Source: Vibrio rumoiensis 1S-45
GTDB lineage: Bacteria > Pseudomonadota > Gammaproteobacteria > Enterobacterales > Vibrionaceae
Assembly (NCBI RefSeq): GCF_000286955.2
Contig: NZ_AJYK02000102.1
Span: forward strand, 19,411-83,410
DNA: 64,000 nucleotides
Direction of reading: 5' to 3'
Position 1 is the first letter of the stretch; every line of letters starts with the position of its first letter. The notes under the pieces are model-generated. The model saw only the letters and a list, made by a program, of their open reading frames with translations. It had not been told where the DNA came from and made no database searches. Of this stretch, positions 38,451-48,511 are shown piece after piece. The position numbers were made by a program, and so were the translations under genes.

Positions 38451-39185
38451 ATGACGAGCTTAACACCTGAATTTGCCATCCAATTAAGCCAAATTCAATT
38501 TGCTTGGCCTAAACAGGATACGCCAACCCTGCTCATTGATGAGCTAACAATCCCAACGCAACAACATGTATTTATTAAAGGCCCTAGCGGCTGTGGCAAA
38601 TCGACATTACTCAGTTTACTCACTGGCATTATTACGCCCCAATCCGGCAAAATTACAGTATTAGGCCAACCTTTAAATCAACTGAATCAAGCCAGAAGAG
38701 ATCAATTTCGATCTCATCATATTGGTTATATTTTTCAGCAATTTAATTTATTGCCCTACCTTTCCGTGATCGACAATGTTTTGCTTCCTTGCCGCTTTTC
38801 TAAAATAAGAAAGCAACGGGCGCTACAATCTGGCAGCACATTAATCGAGCAAGCAAAGCAATTATTACAACGCTTACATTTACCTGAATCGGTCTTTGAG
38901 AGACCGATTTCAGACTTAAGTATCGGACAGCAACAACGTGTAGCAGCAGCAAGAGCCTTAATTGGACAACCAGAAATTATTATTGCTGATGAACCGACTT
39001 CAGCTCTCGATCACGATAACCGCCAAGCCTTTATAGAGTTATTAATCGAAGAAGCTAACCGCAGCCAAGCCAGTGTTATTTTTGTTAGCCACGATTCAAG
39101 CTTACAAGCCTATTTTGATCGAACAATCGATCTGATGACCATCAATTCCACGTCTAATTTTCATCCACAAGGTGAGCACTCATGA
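38451..39185 (+). CDS. ABC transporter ATP-binding protein of the zrg-type operon
   Basis: This ATPase belongs to the MacB/LolD-like group that works with FtsX-type permeases. From the ATG at 38451 it has 244 residues; an in-frame ATG at 38430 would add seven, and neither start has a strong ribosome site. It shows Walker A GPSGCGKST, the Q-loop GYIFQQFNLLPYL, Walker B IIIADEPTSALD and the switch His in VSHDSSL. The signature is LSIGQQQRVAAARAL, with Ile in place of the first Gly of LSGGQ, which is common in this group. It overlaps the permease gene by four bases (ATGA). By context it belongs with zrgA. Confidence 0.85.
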   Translation: MTSLTPEFAIQLSQIQFAWPKQDTPTLLIDELTIPTQQHVFIKGPSGCGKSTLLSLLTGIITPQSGKITVLGQPLNQLNQARRDQFRSHHIGYIFQQFNLLPYLSVIDNVLLPCRFSKIRKQRALQSGSTLIEQAKQLLQRLHLPESVFERPISDLSIGQQQRVAAARALIGQPEIIIADEPTSALDHDNRQAFIELLIEEANRSQASVIFVSHDSSLQAYFDRTIDLMTINSTSNFHPQGEHS

Positions 39186-40441
39186 GCGCCATTTTATCTC
39201 TAGCTTGGAAGAGTTTACTCAACCGAAAAACCACCGCCTTGCTCACCATCTTAACCGTTTCCATTTCTGTGGTTTTACTGATTGGGGTAGAGAAAATCCG
39301 CACCCAAGCAAAAAGCAGTTTTGCCAATACAATATCAAGCACCGACCTCATTGTAGGGGCACGTTCAGGTGACGTGAATTTACTCCTTTATTCCGTCTTT
39401 CGTATTGGTAATGCCACCAACAATATCGACTGGAAAAGCTATCAAGAAATTGCTCATCTCCCTCAAGTTAAATGGTCGATCCCTATTTCTTTAGGAGATT
39501 CTCATCGAGGTTTCCGTGTTATGGGAACCAATCAGGATTATTTTACTTTTTATCGCCATGGAAGTAAGCAAGCACTTACATTCAACCAAGGCCAACTATT
39601 TCATAACTTATTTGAAGCTGTGATTGGTTCTGATGTCGCTAAAAAGCTCAACTATCACATTGGCGATGACATCATTATTGCACATGGCATAAGTGATAAA
39701 TCCTTCACTAGGCATAAAAACTTACCCTTTAAGATAGTTGGAATTTTAGCACCCACAGGAACGCCGGTAGATAAAACCGTTCATGTTTCTTTGGCCGCGA
39801 TTGAGGCGATTCATGTTGGGTGGGAATCAGGTGCACACCTTGGCCGCACACCAAGTCAAGATGCACTAAAGAATGAGCAATTTGAACCTAAACAAATTAC
39901 CGCGTTCATGCTGGGGCTGAATTCGAAAATTCAAACCTTTATGCTACAAAGACAAATCAATACTTATAACAAAGAGCCGCTCAGTGCGATTTTACCCGGT
40001 ATTGCACTAAGTGAACTGTGGGGCATGATGTCAGTGGCAGAACAAGCCTTAATGATCATTTCAAGCTTTGTGGTGTTCGCCGGTTTACTTGGCATGCTAA
40101 CCAGCCTATTAACTGGCTTGCAAGAAAGGCGCAGAGAGATGGCCATTCTGCGTGCCATGGGGGCTCAACCTAAACACATATTCTTTTTACTAATGAGTGA
40201 AGCCAGTGTATTAACGCTATTAGGTATTACTCTTGGTATCGGTTTGCTTTATATTGCACTGAGTATCGCAGCGCCAATTATTGAGCATCAATATGGCATA
40301 AAAATAGCGCTTACGGGTTTATCCCACCATGACCTTATGTTACTAATATTGGTGCAATTATCTGGTGTATTCATTGGGTTTATCCCATCACTTAAAGCAT
40401 ATCGTCATTCTGTCGCTGATGGCATGACAATTAAGGTATAA
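39182..40441 (+). CDS. FtsX/MacB-type ABC permease of the zrg-type operon
   Basis: The 419-residue protein has one N-terminal helix (residues about 15-37), a large periplasmic domain (about 40-280, MacB_PCD-like), and three C-terminal helices (about 283-310, 335-365, 380-405) of the FtsX domain, with the cytoplasmic LQERRREMAILRAMGA motif that contacts the ATPase. This type IV-like (MacB) topology is used for mechanotransmission or extraction rather than classic import, which is odd for a zinc uptake system. The start overlaps the ATPase stop; DUF3299 follows after two bases. Confidence 0.88.
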   Translation: MSAILSLAWKSLLNRKTTALLTILTVSISVVLLIGVEKIRTQAKSSFANTISSTDLIVGARSGDVNLLLYSVFRIGNATNNIDWKSYQEIAHLPQVKWSIPISLGDSHRGFRVMGTNQDYFTFYRHGSKQALTFNQGQLFHNLFEAVIGSDVAKKLNYHIGDDIIIAHGISDKSFTRHKNLPFKIVGILAPTGTPVDKTVHVSLAAIEAIHVGWESGAHLGRTPSQDALKNEQFEPKQITAFMLGLNSKIQTFMLQRQINTYNKEPLSAILPGIALSELWGMMSVAEQALMIISSFVVFAGLLGMLTSLLTGLQERRREMAILRAMGAQPKHIFFLLMSEASVLTLLGITLGIGLLYIALSIAAPIIEHQYGIKIALTGLSHHDLMLLILVQLSGVFIGFIPSLKAYRHSVADGMTIKV

Positions 40442-40443
40442 CC

Positions 40444-40989
40444 ATGCAAACGGTTCTTTCTCGTTTTTTTTCACACCCTCGTCCTTTGAGCATTGTCATT
40501 TTAGGCTGCTTATTCACGATGATCATATTGGGTTCATCAGCCCGTGCAGCAGAAGCCAAAGAAGCCCTCACTTTGGATTGGATAGATTTAGTCCCAGTAG
40601 ACGAGCAAAAGAATTTTGACAAACTTGGTATGCCCGCACTTGGTGGTCATGAGGGAGCGGCTGCAAAACAAAACCCGATAGGTAATGTGCGACCAGAACT
40701 CGATGGGAGTTATGTCAAAATTCCTGGGTTTGTGATCCCTTTAGAAGGAGATGAAAACACCATCACCGAATTCTTATTGGTTCCTTATTTTGGTGCTTGC
40801 ATACATGTACCGCCGCCGCCGCCAAACCAAATTATTTATGTGAAATTTCCAAAAGGCGCGCCAGTGCAACAGCTGTGGGATGTGGTGTATGTGATAGGAA
40901 AGCTAGAAACTCAAACGCTTGATCATGAATTAGCACAAACAGGCTACACCATGGAAGGGGATAAAATCGAAGAATTTGATGATATGTAA
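40444..40989 (+). CDS. DUF3299 exported protein of the zrg-type operon
   Basis: The 181-residue product has an N-terminal hydrophobic segment (about 16-36) ending SARA, so it is exported or membrane-anchored. The DUF3299 features are LDWIDLVPVDE, the SYVKIPGFVIPLEGD strand and FGACIHVPPPPPNQIIYV, with a Cys and a His in a row that could bind metal. It follows the permease by two bases and is the last gene before a terminator. Its role is unknown, but the tight linkage to ZrgA and the ABC genes suggests that it works with them in zinc handling. Confidence 0.82.
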   Translation: MQTVLSRFFSHPRPLSIVILGCLFTMIILGSSARAAEAKEALTLDWIDLVPVDEQKNFDKLGMPALGGHEGAAAKQNPIGNVRPELDGSYVKIPGFVIPLEGDENTITEFLLVPYFGACIHVPPPPPNQIIYVKFPKGAPVQQLWDVVYVIGKLETQTLDHELAQTGYTMEGDKIEEFDDM

Positions 40990-41028
40990 TGTCGTTTAAT
41001 GTTCTTTAAGCTATCTACCCATATAGAA

Positions 41029-41063
41029 AAAGAGAAGGTAACGTTATGCGTCCTTCTCTTTCT
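41029..41063 (+). terminator. Terminator after the zrg-type operon
   Basis: AAAGAGAAGG and CCTTCTCTTT form a 10-bp stem with a 13-base loop; TCTTGTATTT follows. It ends the rightward operon before the convergent cysC. On the minus strand a smaller AATGGCTT/AAGCCATT hairpin overlaps the cysC stop (41091-41111). Confidence 0.7.
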
Positions 41064-41109
41064 TGTATTTGTACCCTAAATAAACCAATGAATGGCTTCA
41101 ATCAAGCCA

Positions 41110-41721
41110 TTAGGCAATAATGGACTTTTCTCGTAGCACCGTTAAGCATTGGTCCACTAATTCATCCAAACTTTTGTCACCTGCCGGTAAATCAATTTCT
41201 GGGTTTTTAGGCGCTTCATATTCCGAATCAATACCAGTGAAATTAGGGATCTCACCAGCTCTTGCCTTTTTATACAAACCTTTAGGGTCTCGCTTTTCAC
41301 ACACTTCTAGAGGGGCATTAACAAATACCTCAACAAACTCACCTTCCGGCAGCAAATCACGCACCATTTGACGCTCTGCGCGATGTGGAGAGATAAAAGC
41401 AGAAAGGACAATCAATCCTGCATCGGCCATCAATTTTGCTAACTCACCGATACGGCGAATATTCTCACGACGATCTTGCGCCGAGAACCCTAAATCACTG
41501 CATAACCCATGTCGAACATTATCACCATCGAGTAAGTAAGTATGGTAACCCAGCGAGGCCAATTGGCTTTCTAACGCCCCTGCCACGGTCGATTTACCCG
41601 CGCCAGATAACCCAGTAAACCAAAGTACCACTGGCTTTTGTTTTTTCAACTCAGAGCGAGTTTGCTTAGTTACTTGATGTTGATGCCAAATAACATTTTC
41701 ATCTTTTTTAATCGCATTCAT
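41110..41721 (-). CDS. cysC: Adenylyl-sulfate kinase CysC
   Basis: CysC phosphorylates APS to PAPS with ATP in assimilatory sulfate reduction. The 203-residue protein (E. coli 201) has the P-loop GLSGAGKST (37-45), [17 protein letters not shown] (APS site), the [11 protein letters not shown] stretch and [25 protein letters not shown]. It is the last gene of cobA-cysD-cysN-permease-cysC and lies 59 bases after the permease. Confidence 0.96.
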   Translation of the reverse strand: MNAIKKDENVIWHQHQVTKQTRSELKKQKPVVLWFTGLSGAGKSTVAGALESQLASLGYHTYLLDGDNVRHGLCSDLGFSAQDRRENIRRIGELAKLMADAGLIVLSAFISPHRAERQMVRDLLPEGEFVEVFVNAPLEVCEKRDPKGLYKKARAGEIPNFTGIDSEYEAPKNPEIDLPAGDKSLDELVDQCLTVLREKSIIA

Positions 41722-41780
41722 AAATTCAATTCATCCTGTCATGTTTGGCCATTACGCCGTATTCATGAAAAATCACATCA

Positions 41781-43505
41781 TTAAAAAGGGAAGAAGTAAG
41801 GGATTAACGTCAGTACAACCACTGAATAGACTATCGAGACCGGTACACCAATCTTGATGAAATCCTTAACATGATAGTTACCAACGCTGTACACCAATAA
41901 GTTAGTTTGATAGCCATAAGGCGAGATAAAACTCGCGCTCGCCCCAAACAGTACTGCCATAATAAAGGGCATAGGATCAACGCCATAACCAATCGCCATG
42001 CTATAACCAATAGGAAATGCTAAGGCAGCGGCCGCATTATTGGTGATCAACTCGGTTAAAATTAACGTCAGTAAGTAAGTCGCAATAAGTGCGCCAATTG
42101 GTCCCCAACCGTTAAATAGGTAAATAAATAATTCACCCATTTGCTTTGATAAGCCAGAAGACATCATCAACTGAGCAAGCGATAACGCTGAACCCACAAT
42201 CACGACGATATCAATAGGGAAGCGGCGACGCAGCTCACTGATACCAATCGCGCCAATCGCTAGCATTACCACGATATAACCGGCTAAACCTTTAATAATT
42301 GGGATCACACCCGCTAGAGATAATCCAATAACCGCCGCAAAACCAAATAAAACAAAAGCAGATTTTCGGCTATCCAACTTGGCGCTCGAGTCCAAATCAT
42401 TAATTAAAACAAATTCTTTGGCGTTATCTTGCCTTGCTGAGTGAAAACCTTTACCCGGCACCAATACCAAGGTATCACCCGCGGCAAGTTTTACATTCCC
42501 CAATCCACCTTCTAAACGCTCATGGCCACGACGAATCGCGACGACCACGGCATCAAAACGATCTCGAAACTGGCTAGACTTTAATGTTTTATTACAGATT
42601 GATGCTGATTGACTCACCACCACTTCCATAAAGCTTTGCCCATTTAGATGATGCTGACCAAATAACGTAATGCCCGGGATTTCTTGTAGTGTGGCGACAC
42701 TTTCAACATCCCCACAAAACAATAAACGGTCTTTTTCCAGCAGCACTAAATCTGGAGTAACTGAAGGCATGGTGACACCATCGCGTATCACTTCGGCGAG
42801 AAACAATTTACGCAGTGCTCGCAAGTTATTTTCAGCAATGCTTTTGCCAATCAGAGGTGAGCCAACTTCCACTCTCGCTTCTAAAAAGTAAGGCAAATCA
42901 TCTTGTTCGTGACTATCGCTATGCGGCAGAATATAACTCAATGGAATTAGAACCAAAACTCCCACCACAATAATCGCCAAACCAATGCAAGTTGGCGCAA
43001 AAAATCCTAAGCTCGGCAAACCTGCATCCACCACAAAACTATTAATAATCAGGTTGGTTGAGGTGCCTATCAGCGTTAAGGTTCCACCTAAAATGGCAGC
43101 ATAAGAAAGTGGGATCAGCAGGCGTGATGGAGCATGAGATTGATTACGCTTGATCGCACCAATCAAAGACACCACCACTGCGGTATTATTGGTAAAAGAA
43201 GATAACAGCGCAGTAGAAAAGCCAAGTTTGGCAACGACTGAGCCTAAACGCCCGGTAGAAATATGACGGCTAATCCAACTGATCAGCCGTGTTTTTTCTA
43301 AAGCGCATGACGCCAATATCAACAATACCAAGGTAAGGAGCGATGAATTAGTAAAGTTCATCGCTATGCCATCGAGATCAACTGCTCCACTCATAAAAGA
43401 AACCAGAGCGGCAGCCGCAAAAATAAAGCTAGGTTTAATCTTGGTGAAGATTAAGCTACCAATAATGGCTACTAGCAATATTAAGACAAACCATTTCTCC
43501 CACAT
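41781..43505 (-). CDS. SLC13/DASS-type anion permease with RCK_C domains (putative sulfate transporter)
   Basis: The protein of about 574 residues has membrane helices at both ends and a central cytoplasmic pair of TrkA_C (RCK_C) domains (about 200-380). This is the layout of SLC13-like permeases often found beside cys genes. Typical motifs are FTNNTAVVVSLIGA and GTSTNLIINSFV in the first half and LTELITNNAAAALAFPI in the second. I use the ATG at 43505; a GTG at 43517 in the same frame would add four residues. Lying between cysN and cysC, it most likely imports sulfate. No cysTWA-type ABC importer is in this window. Confidence 0.85.
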   Translation of the reverse strand: MWEKWFVLILLVAIIGSLIFTKIKPSFIFAAAALVSFMSGAVDLDGIAMNFTNSSLLTLVLLILASCALEKTRLISWISRHISTGRLGSVVAKLGFSTALLSSFTNNTAVVVSLIGAIKRNQSHAPSRLLIPLSYAAILGGTLTLIGTSTNLIINSFVVDAGLPSLGFFAPTCIGLAIIVVGVLVLIPLSYILPHSDSHEQDDLPYFLEARVEVGSPLIGKSIAENNLRALRKLFLAEVIRDGVTMPSVTPDLVLLEKDRLLFCGDVESVATLQEIPGITLFGQHHLNGQSFMEVVVSQSASICNKTLKSSQFRDRFDAVVVAIRRGHERLEGGLGNVKLAAGDTLVLVPGKGFHSARQDNAKEFVLINDLDSSAKLDSRKSAFVLFGFAAVIGLSLAGVIPIIKGLAGYIVVMLAIGAIGISELRRRFPIDIVVIVGSALSLAQLMMSSGLSKQMGELFIYLFNGWGPIGALIATYLLTLILTELITNNAAAALAFPIGYSMAIGYGVDPMPFIMAVLFGASASFISPYGYQTNLLVYSVGNYHVKDFIKIGVPVSIVYSVVVLTLIPYFFPF

Positions 43506-43529
43506 GGCGTATTCCACTATTTGATATCC

Positions 43530-44981
43530 CTACTTTTTCACATCAGATGACGCGGACGCCGAAAAAAGTTGGCTGATATCTTTTGCTTCCCAATGAGGGA
43601 AATGCTTGCGGATAAGCGCGTTTAACTCAACTTCAAAACTTGGATTTTCTGTCGTCGCTTGTTGTTCAACTAAACGCTCACGGATCATGCCCGCACCAAC
43701 GGTTACATTGGTCAATCGATCAATAAAGATAAAACCACCGGTATCTTCACAATCCACGTAATTATCCAACGCTACCGTTTCTGTTAACGAGATTTCACAT
43801 AAACCGATACCGTTAAGCGGCAGTTCTGTCGCATCGAATTTTTCCAGCTTATTAATGTCATATTGGTGCTTGATTGACTCCAATTGACCCACCGTTTGTT
43901 TACCGGCCACTTTAATGTCGTATTGACGACCCGCAACTAAAGGTTGCTCTGTCATCCAAACCACATCGGCTAGGAATTGATTGGTCGCTTTAATCGAAGC
44001 ACCTTTTGGCACTAATAAATCACCACGGCTGATATCAATTTCATCTTCTAAAGTCACCGTGACCGCTTGCCCTGCACGCGCTGAATCAAGATCACCATCA
44101 AACGTTACGATACTAGCAACTTTTGAGCTTTTTCCTGATGGCAGTGCTGTAACACTATCACCAACAGCGATCGTGCCATTCGCAATGGTTCCGCAGAAAC
44201 CACGGAAATCAAGATTAGGGCGGTTGACATATTGAATCGGCAAACGGAACTCACCTTGAGTATGCGCTTGGCTTAAGTCAATATTTTCTAATATTTGTAA
44301 TAATGGAAGCCCTTGATACCAAGACAGATTTTCTGTTTGATCTACAACGTTATCGCCTTCCAATGCTGAGATTGGAATCAATTGAATATCAATGTCTTGA
44401 TTTAGATTTTTAGCAAATTCAAAGTATTCTTGGCGAATTTCTTCAAAACGCGCTTGAGAATATTCGACTAAATCCATTTTATTCACGGCAACCACAAAGT
44501 GACGGATCCCCAATAAGCTCGAAATGAATGAATGGCGACGAGTTTGATCCAAAACACCTTTACGCGCATCAATCAAGATAACAGCCACATCACAAGTCGA
44601 TGCCCCTGTTGCCATGTTACGTGTGTATTGCTCATGCCCCGGTGTATCGGCAATAATGAACTTACGCTTTTGCGTTGAGAAGTAACGATACGCTACATCA
44701 ATGGTAATGCCTTGCTCACGCTCAGCTTGTAAGCCATCAACTAATAATGCTAAGTCTGGACGTTCACCAGTCGTACCCACACGTTGGCTATCGTTATTTA
44801 CTGCGGCTAATTGATCTTCATAAATCTGCTTTGAGTCATGAAGCAAGCGACCGATGAGCGTACTTTTACCGTCATCGACTGAACCACACGTTAAAAAGCG
44901 CATTAATGACTTATATTGATGTTGAGTCAGATATCCTTCGATACCTAGTTCGGCCAACTCGGCCTCTACTGCTGCGTTCAT
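43530..44981 (-). CDS. cysN: Sulfate adenylyltransferase subunit 1 CysN (GTPase)
   Basis: CysN hydrolyses GTP to drive APS formation by CysD. From the ATG at 44981 (AAGGAT eight bases upstream) it has 483 residues (E. coli 475); an earlier in-frame start at 45005 would add eight. G motifs are GSVDDGKST (33-41), [12 protein letters not shown] and NKMDLV. The EF-Tu-like domains 2 and 3 follow. There is no fused CysC kinase domain; that enzyme is encoded separately two genes downstream. Confidence 0.96.
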   Translation of the reverse strand: MNAAVEAELAELGIEGYLTQHQYKSLMRFLTCGSVDDGKSTLIGRLLHDSKQIYEDQLAAVNNDSQRVGTTGERPDLALLVDGLQAEREQGITIDVAYRYFSTQKRKFIIADTPGHEQYTRNMATGASTCDVAVILIDARKGVLDQTRRHSFISSLLGIRHFVVAVNKMDLVEYSQARFEEIRQEYFEFAKNLNQDIDIQLIPISALEGDNVVDQTENLSWYQGLPLLQILENIDLSQAHTQGEFRLPIQYVNRPNLDFRGFCGTIANGTIAVGDSVTALPSGKSSKVASIVTFDGDLDSARAGQAVTVTLEDEIDISRGDLLVPKGASIKATNQFLADVVWMTEQPLVAGRQYDIKVAGKQTVGQLESIKHQYDINKLEKFDATELPLNGIGLCEISLTETVALDNYVDCEDTGGFIFIDRLTNVTVGAGMIRERLVEQQATTENPSFEVELNALIRKHFPHWEAKDISQLFSASASSDVKK

Positions 44982-45061
44982 ATTAAAATCCTTGTTAATA
45001 ACCACTCTCTAAACGCGAACGTTAGAGCGTTACAATCTAAAAAGTTACTCGCGGCTAAGTC

Positions 45062-45970
45062 TTAGAAATAACCTTGGCGCTTCTTCAATTCCATTGATCC
45101 CGATTGGTCATGGTCAATGGCTCGCCCTTGCCTTTCACTGGAAGTTGCCACTAACATTTCTTGAATAATTTCTGGCAACGTAGCCGCTTTTGATTCAACC
45201 GCGCCGGTTAGTGGGTAGCAGCCTAATGTTCTAAAACGGACACTCTTATGCTCCACCTTTTCGCCTTCTTCAAACACGAAACGATCATCATCCACCATGA
45301 TCAACATGCCATCACGATCGACCACTGGGCGTACGGCCGCTAAATATAAAGGCACAATTTCGATATTCTCTAAGTAGATGTATTGCCAGATATCAAGCTC
45401 CGTCCAATTTGATAATGGGAAAACTCGGATACTTTCCCCTTTATTCACTTGGCCGTTATAGGTTTTCCATAACTCAGGACGTTGGTTTTTAGGATCCCAA
45501 CCATGGTGTTTATCACGGAAAGAATAAACTCGTTCTTTGGCACGAGATTTCTCTTCATCACGACGCGCACCACCAAAAGCGGCATCAAAACCATATTGGT
45601 TTAATGCTTGCTTTAAGCCTTGGGTTTTCATGATGTCCGTATGTTTTGATGAACCATGTACAAATGGGTTACAGCCCATCGCAATGCCTTCAGGGTTTTT
45701 GTGTACTAACAATTCAAAGCCATATTTCTTCGCTGTACGATCACGAAATTCGATCATCTCTTTGAATTTCCAATCCGTATCCACATGCAATAATGGGAAT
45801 GGGATTTTACCTGGGTAAAAAGCTTTGCGAGCTAAGTGCAGCATCACGGCTGAATCTTTACCAATCGAATACATCATGACTGGGTTATCAAATTCAGCGG
45901 CAACTTCACGGATGATATGAATGCTTTCCGCTTCTAATTGCTGCAAGTGGGTCAAACGTTCTTGGTCCAT
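45062..45970 (-). CDS. cysD: Sulfate adenylyltransferase subunit 2 CysD
   Basis: CysD makes adenosine-5'-phosphosulfate from ATP and sulfate. The 302-residue PAPS-reductase-like protein (E. coli 302) has the pyrophosphatase loop SIGKDS (35-40), [33 protein letters not shown] and [15 protein letters not shown]. It is followed by cysN (80 bases) and preceded by cobA (62 bases). Confidence 0.97.
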   Translation of the reverse strand: MDQERLTHLQQLEAESIHIIREVAAEFDNPVMMYSIGKDSAVMLHLARKAFYPGKIPFPLLHVDTDWKFKEMIEFRDRTAKKYGFELLVHKNPEGIAMGCNPFVHGSSKHTDIMKTQGLKQALNQYGFDAAFGGARRDEEKSRAKERVYSFRDKHHGWDPKNQRPELWKTYNGQVNKGESIRVFPLSNWTELDIWQYIYLENIEIVPLYLAAVRPVVDRDGMLIMVDDDRFVFEEGEKVEHKSVRFRTLGCYPLTGAVESKAATLPEIIQEMLVATSSERQGRAIDHDQSGSMELKKRQGYF

Positions 45971-46032
45971 TTCACTATTTCCTTATCGCTCTATGAGCAT
46001 GTCTGTTCAACAAGTGCGTTGTCAGCTTGTCG

Positions 46033-46908
46033 CTACACCGCTACTTTTTGGGTTTGTTGTGTGACTTGGTTTTCGCTTTGAAACCAATTCAATTTCGTTG
46101 CAAGCTGCACTACTTCCCCGACAACAATCAAAGAAGGGGACTGGGCATGCTCGGCTAAAGTAGATAAATCGGATAATTGCCCTAGCAATACTTTTTGTTG
46201 CTTTTGCGTGCCACGTTCAATAATGGCTAGCGGCGTTGTACTGCTACGACCATGTTTGATCAGCTGTTCTTGAATATGGCTTGATTTCATTAGGCCCATA
46301 TAAATCACTAAGGTTTGTTGACCGCGCGCGAGTGTCGCCCAATCCATTTGATCATCGTCTGATTTTAAATGGCCAGTCACAAACATTGCTGATTGTGCAT
46401 AATCTCTATGGGTTAAAGGAATACCAGCATAAGCCGTCGCCCCTGCAGCAGATGTGATACCAGGGATAACTTCAAACTGAATGCCAGCTTCCGCTAATAC
46501 TTCGAGCTCCTCTCCACCACGACCAAAAATAAAGGGATCCCCCCCCTTGATTCGCGCTACTTTGTGACCTTGGTTGGCAAAATCGACCAGAAGTTGGTTG
46601 GTTTTATGTTGCGGTACGCTGTGATGCCCGGCTTTTTTACCAACGCACACTAAGATGGTGCTGCTTGGGATCAATGCCATGATGTCCTCGGACACTAGGT
46701 AGTCATATAAAACGACATCCGCTTGTTGCAGATAAGAGAGTGCTTTAATGGTGAGAAGCTCAGCATCTCCTGGGCCTGCACCGATTAAAGCAACTGAACC
46801 TGCTTTTAACTGACTTTTAGCGGCATGAGAAAAAGCTACCAATGAAGAGTCCTGTTCATTGGCACTACTTTCCTGTTTTCTATTGGGAAATAGTTTGATT
46901 GTATCCAT
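46033..46908 (-). CDS. cobA: Uroporphyrinogen-III C-methyltransferase (SUMT)
   Basis: This enzyme adds two methyl groups to uroporphyrinogen III to give precorrin-2 for siroheme, the cofactor of sulfite and nitrite reductases. The 291-residue protein has a variable N-terminal stretch, then [15 protein letters not shown] (about 39-53), [30 protein letters not shown] and [23 protein letters not shown]. It lacks the CysG-type precorrin dehydrogenase/chelatase domain, which must be encoded elsewhere. As first gene of the cys cluster, it couples siroheme supply to sulfate assimilation. Confidence 0.93.
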   Translation of the reverse strand: MDTIKLFPNRKQESSANEQDSSLVAFSHAAKSQLKAGSVALIGAGPGDAELLTIKALSYLQQADVVLYDYLVSEDIMALIPSSTILVCVGKKAGHHSVPQHKTNQLLVDFANQGHKVARIKGGDPFIFGRGGEELEVLAEAGIQFEVIPGITSAAGATAYAGIPLTHRDYAQSAMFVTGHLKSDDDQMDWATLARGQQTLVIYMGLMKSSHIQEQLIKHGRSSTTPLAIIERGTQKQQKVLLGQLSDLSTLAEHAQSPSLIVVGEVVQLATKLNWFQSENQVTQQTQKVAV

Positions 46909-47139
46909 ACAAATAATGCTCTTTCTTCAAATAATGACTTAACGATGGCTCATTATGACCATCTAGTGTTATTACCTGAAATGCTAAAATTTCATTTTTT
47001 ATTCGATTAACTGCTAAGGGATTATTTACAGCATCAATAACAAACAACAATTTAGTGACCAAACCCAAATTGAAGTTGCTTGACTCAACAGGGAACTTCA
47101 TTAAGTTAATAGGCTTTTATGACCAAATTAGAGGTAAAT

Positions 47140-47613
47140 ATGCAGTGGGAGTGCGTTACATTCGAACAGTTAAGTGTTCAACAACTTTATGAAATGCTGA
47201 AATTAAGAGTTGATGTATTTGTTGTAGAGCAAAATTGCCCCTATCCAGAACTGGATAATAAAGATCTAATTGACGGCGTGTATCATTTAATTGGCTTTCA
47301 AAAGGATGAGATTATTGCTTGCGCACGACTTTTGCCTGACGGTGTCAGCTATGAAACCATCAGCATTGGCAGGATAGCGACCAAACAAACCCATAGAGGA
47401 AATGGTTTAGGCCATCAATTAATGCAGAGCGCAATTGAGCATAGCCAAACTATTTGGGGAGAAAGTAATATCACGATAGGCGCTCAAGCGCATTTGGAAG
47501 CTTTCTATAATCAACATGGATTCATAAAGTCTTCAGAGGTATATCTTGAAGATGATATACCTCATATTGATATGATTCGCCATGTTGATGAAGCAAATAT
47601 ATCGGCTATATAG
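47140..47613 (+). CDS. ElaA-like GNAT N-acetyltransferase
   Basis: This is a GNAT-fold acyltransferase of the ElaA family. I use the ATG at 47140 (GAGGT five bases upstream), which gives 157 residues (E. coli ElaA 153). The ATG at 47119 would add seven. ElaA-specific motifs are LRVDVFVVEQNCPYPELD, the acetyl-CoA loop THRGNGLGHQLM, GAQAHLEAFYNQHGF and VYLEDDIPHIDM. The substrate is unknown. It is divergent from cobA across 231 bases. Confidence 0.87.
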   Translation: MQWECVTFEQLSVQQLYEMLKLRVDVFVVEQNCPYPELDNKDLIDGVYHLIGFQKDEIIACARLLPDGVSYETISIGRIATKQTHRGNGLGHQLMQSAIEHSQTIWGESNITIGAQAHLEAFYNQHGFIKSSEVYLEDDIPHIDMIRHVDEANISAI

Positions 47614-47680
47614 ATAACTTAATCAGTGATTGTATATTGATGGCTGTACTTCAAAGCTTCAATATTAGATAGACTCTTTG

Positions 47681-48334
47681 TTACTGGCTTCGAGAAAACC
47701 CACCACTGGATAAGCGAAAGAACATCACAGGACCATCATCTTTCTCAATTTGTAAAATATCCAAATCACCTCGATTGGTCAGTTTATATCGAATAAGCTG
47801 ACCATGCTGGATCTGGCTCAACGGTTTATCTTTCCCTTCAATAGCTACTAAATCGTTCAGATCCGACAACGATAAGTCATTATTTCTGAACACTTGAGAT
47901 AAGGTGTCGCCTTTTTTCACTGTATAATTATTCCAAGGTTCAGGACCGGCGTTGTTAGTAACAACTCTTTTATCCGGTTCTGATTCTTGATTAGATTGAG
48001 GGCCACTAATAGAAACTCGTTTCTGATCCACTTTTTCCACTTTTGGTGGTGGTTTAGTGGCATTGGTCTCTTGACCATCAATAATCAGCGGAACGGTCAC
48101 CCTTGAGGGAACAACTTTTTCCACTTTATTTGAAGATGTACCTTCTTTTGGCTCACTTCCTGAAGGAAGTAATAGCAGCACAATGACAACGGGGACCAGA
48201 ACCGTCAAAGCTCGTTGATGAAATTTCGGCAGGCGATTCCAAGCGCTAATAACCCTAATCACCACATCTAAATCAGTGAAGGATTCCCAAGCTTGATTAA
48301 ATTTGCTTGGTGTATTTTTATTTCGTTGGTTCAC
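47681..48334 (-). CDS. ytfB: YtfB/OapA-family cell-envelope protein
   Basis: The 217-residue protein (E. coli YtfB 212) has a cytoplasmic N-terminal OapA_N-like segment (residues 24-45, VVIRVISAWNRLPKFHQRAL), one membrane helix (about 42-57), a Pro/Lys-rich periplasmic linker, and a C-terminal LysM-like/OapA domain (YTVKKGDTLSQVFRNNDLSL). In E. coli YtfB is linked to cell division and glycan binding, and OapA of Haemophilus to surface opacity and adhesion. It is divergent from fklB, as in E. coli, which supports the assignment. Confidence 0.82.
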   Translation of the reverse strand: MNQRNKNTPSKFNQAWESFTDLDVVIRVISAWNRLPKFHQRALTVLVPVVIVLLLLPSGSEPKEGTSSNKVEKVVPSRVTVPLIIDGQETNATKPPPKVEKVDQKRVSISGPQSNQESEPDKRVVTNNAGPEPWNNYTVKKGDTLSQVFRNNDLSLSDLNDLVAIEGKDKPLSQIQHGQLIRYKLTNRGDLDILQIEKDDGPVMFFRLSSGGFSRSQ

Positions 48335-48511
48335 TTATGTTCATCCTATTTCTATGTTCAACAAGGATATTCAATAAACTAATCATTTTGTCAGTATATT
48401 ACAAAAATTAACATCACCCTTTACTGTTAAACCATTTTATCTCCTCAAAGTTTCATCTATCAATGAGAACTGATATCCTTACAGCTTCATTTAAGCAAAC
48501 AAGAGATTCGC

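Noticed and set aside
40440..40990. Possible secreted redox or copper protein (Cys-His-Pro run)
   Set aside because: There is no CxxC or Met-rich copper motif; the pattern is that of DUF3299 and is annotated as such.
46880..47101. Minus-strand 73-codon frame between cobA and the GNAT gene
   Set aside because: It overlaps the cobA start, has no ribosome site or recognisable domain, and has no protein-like pattern.
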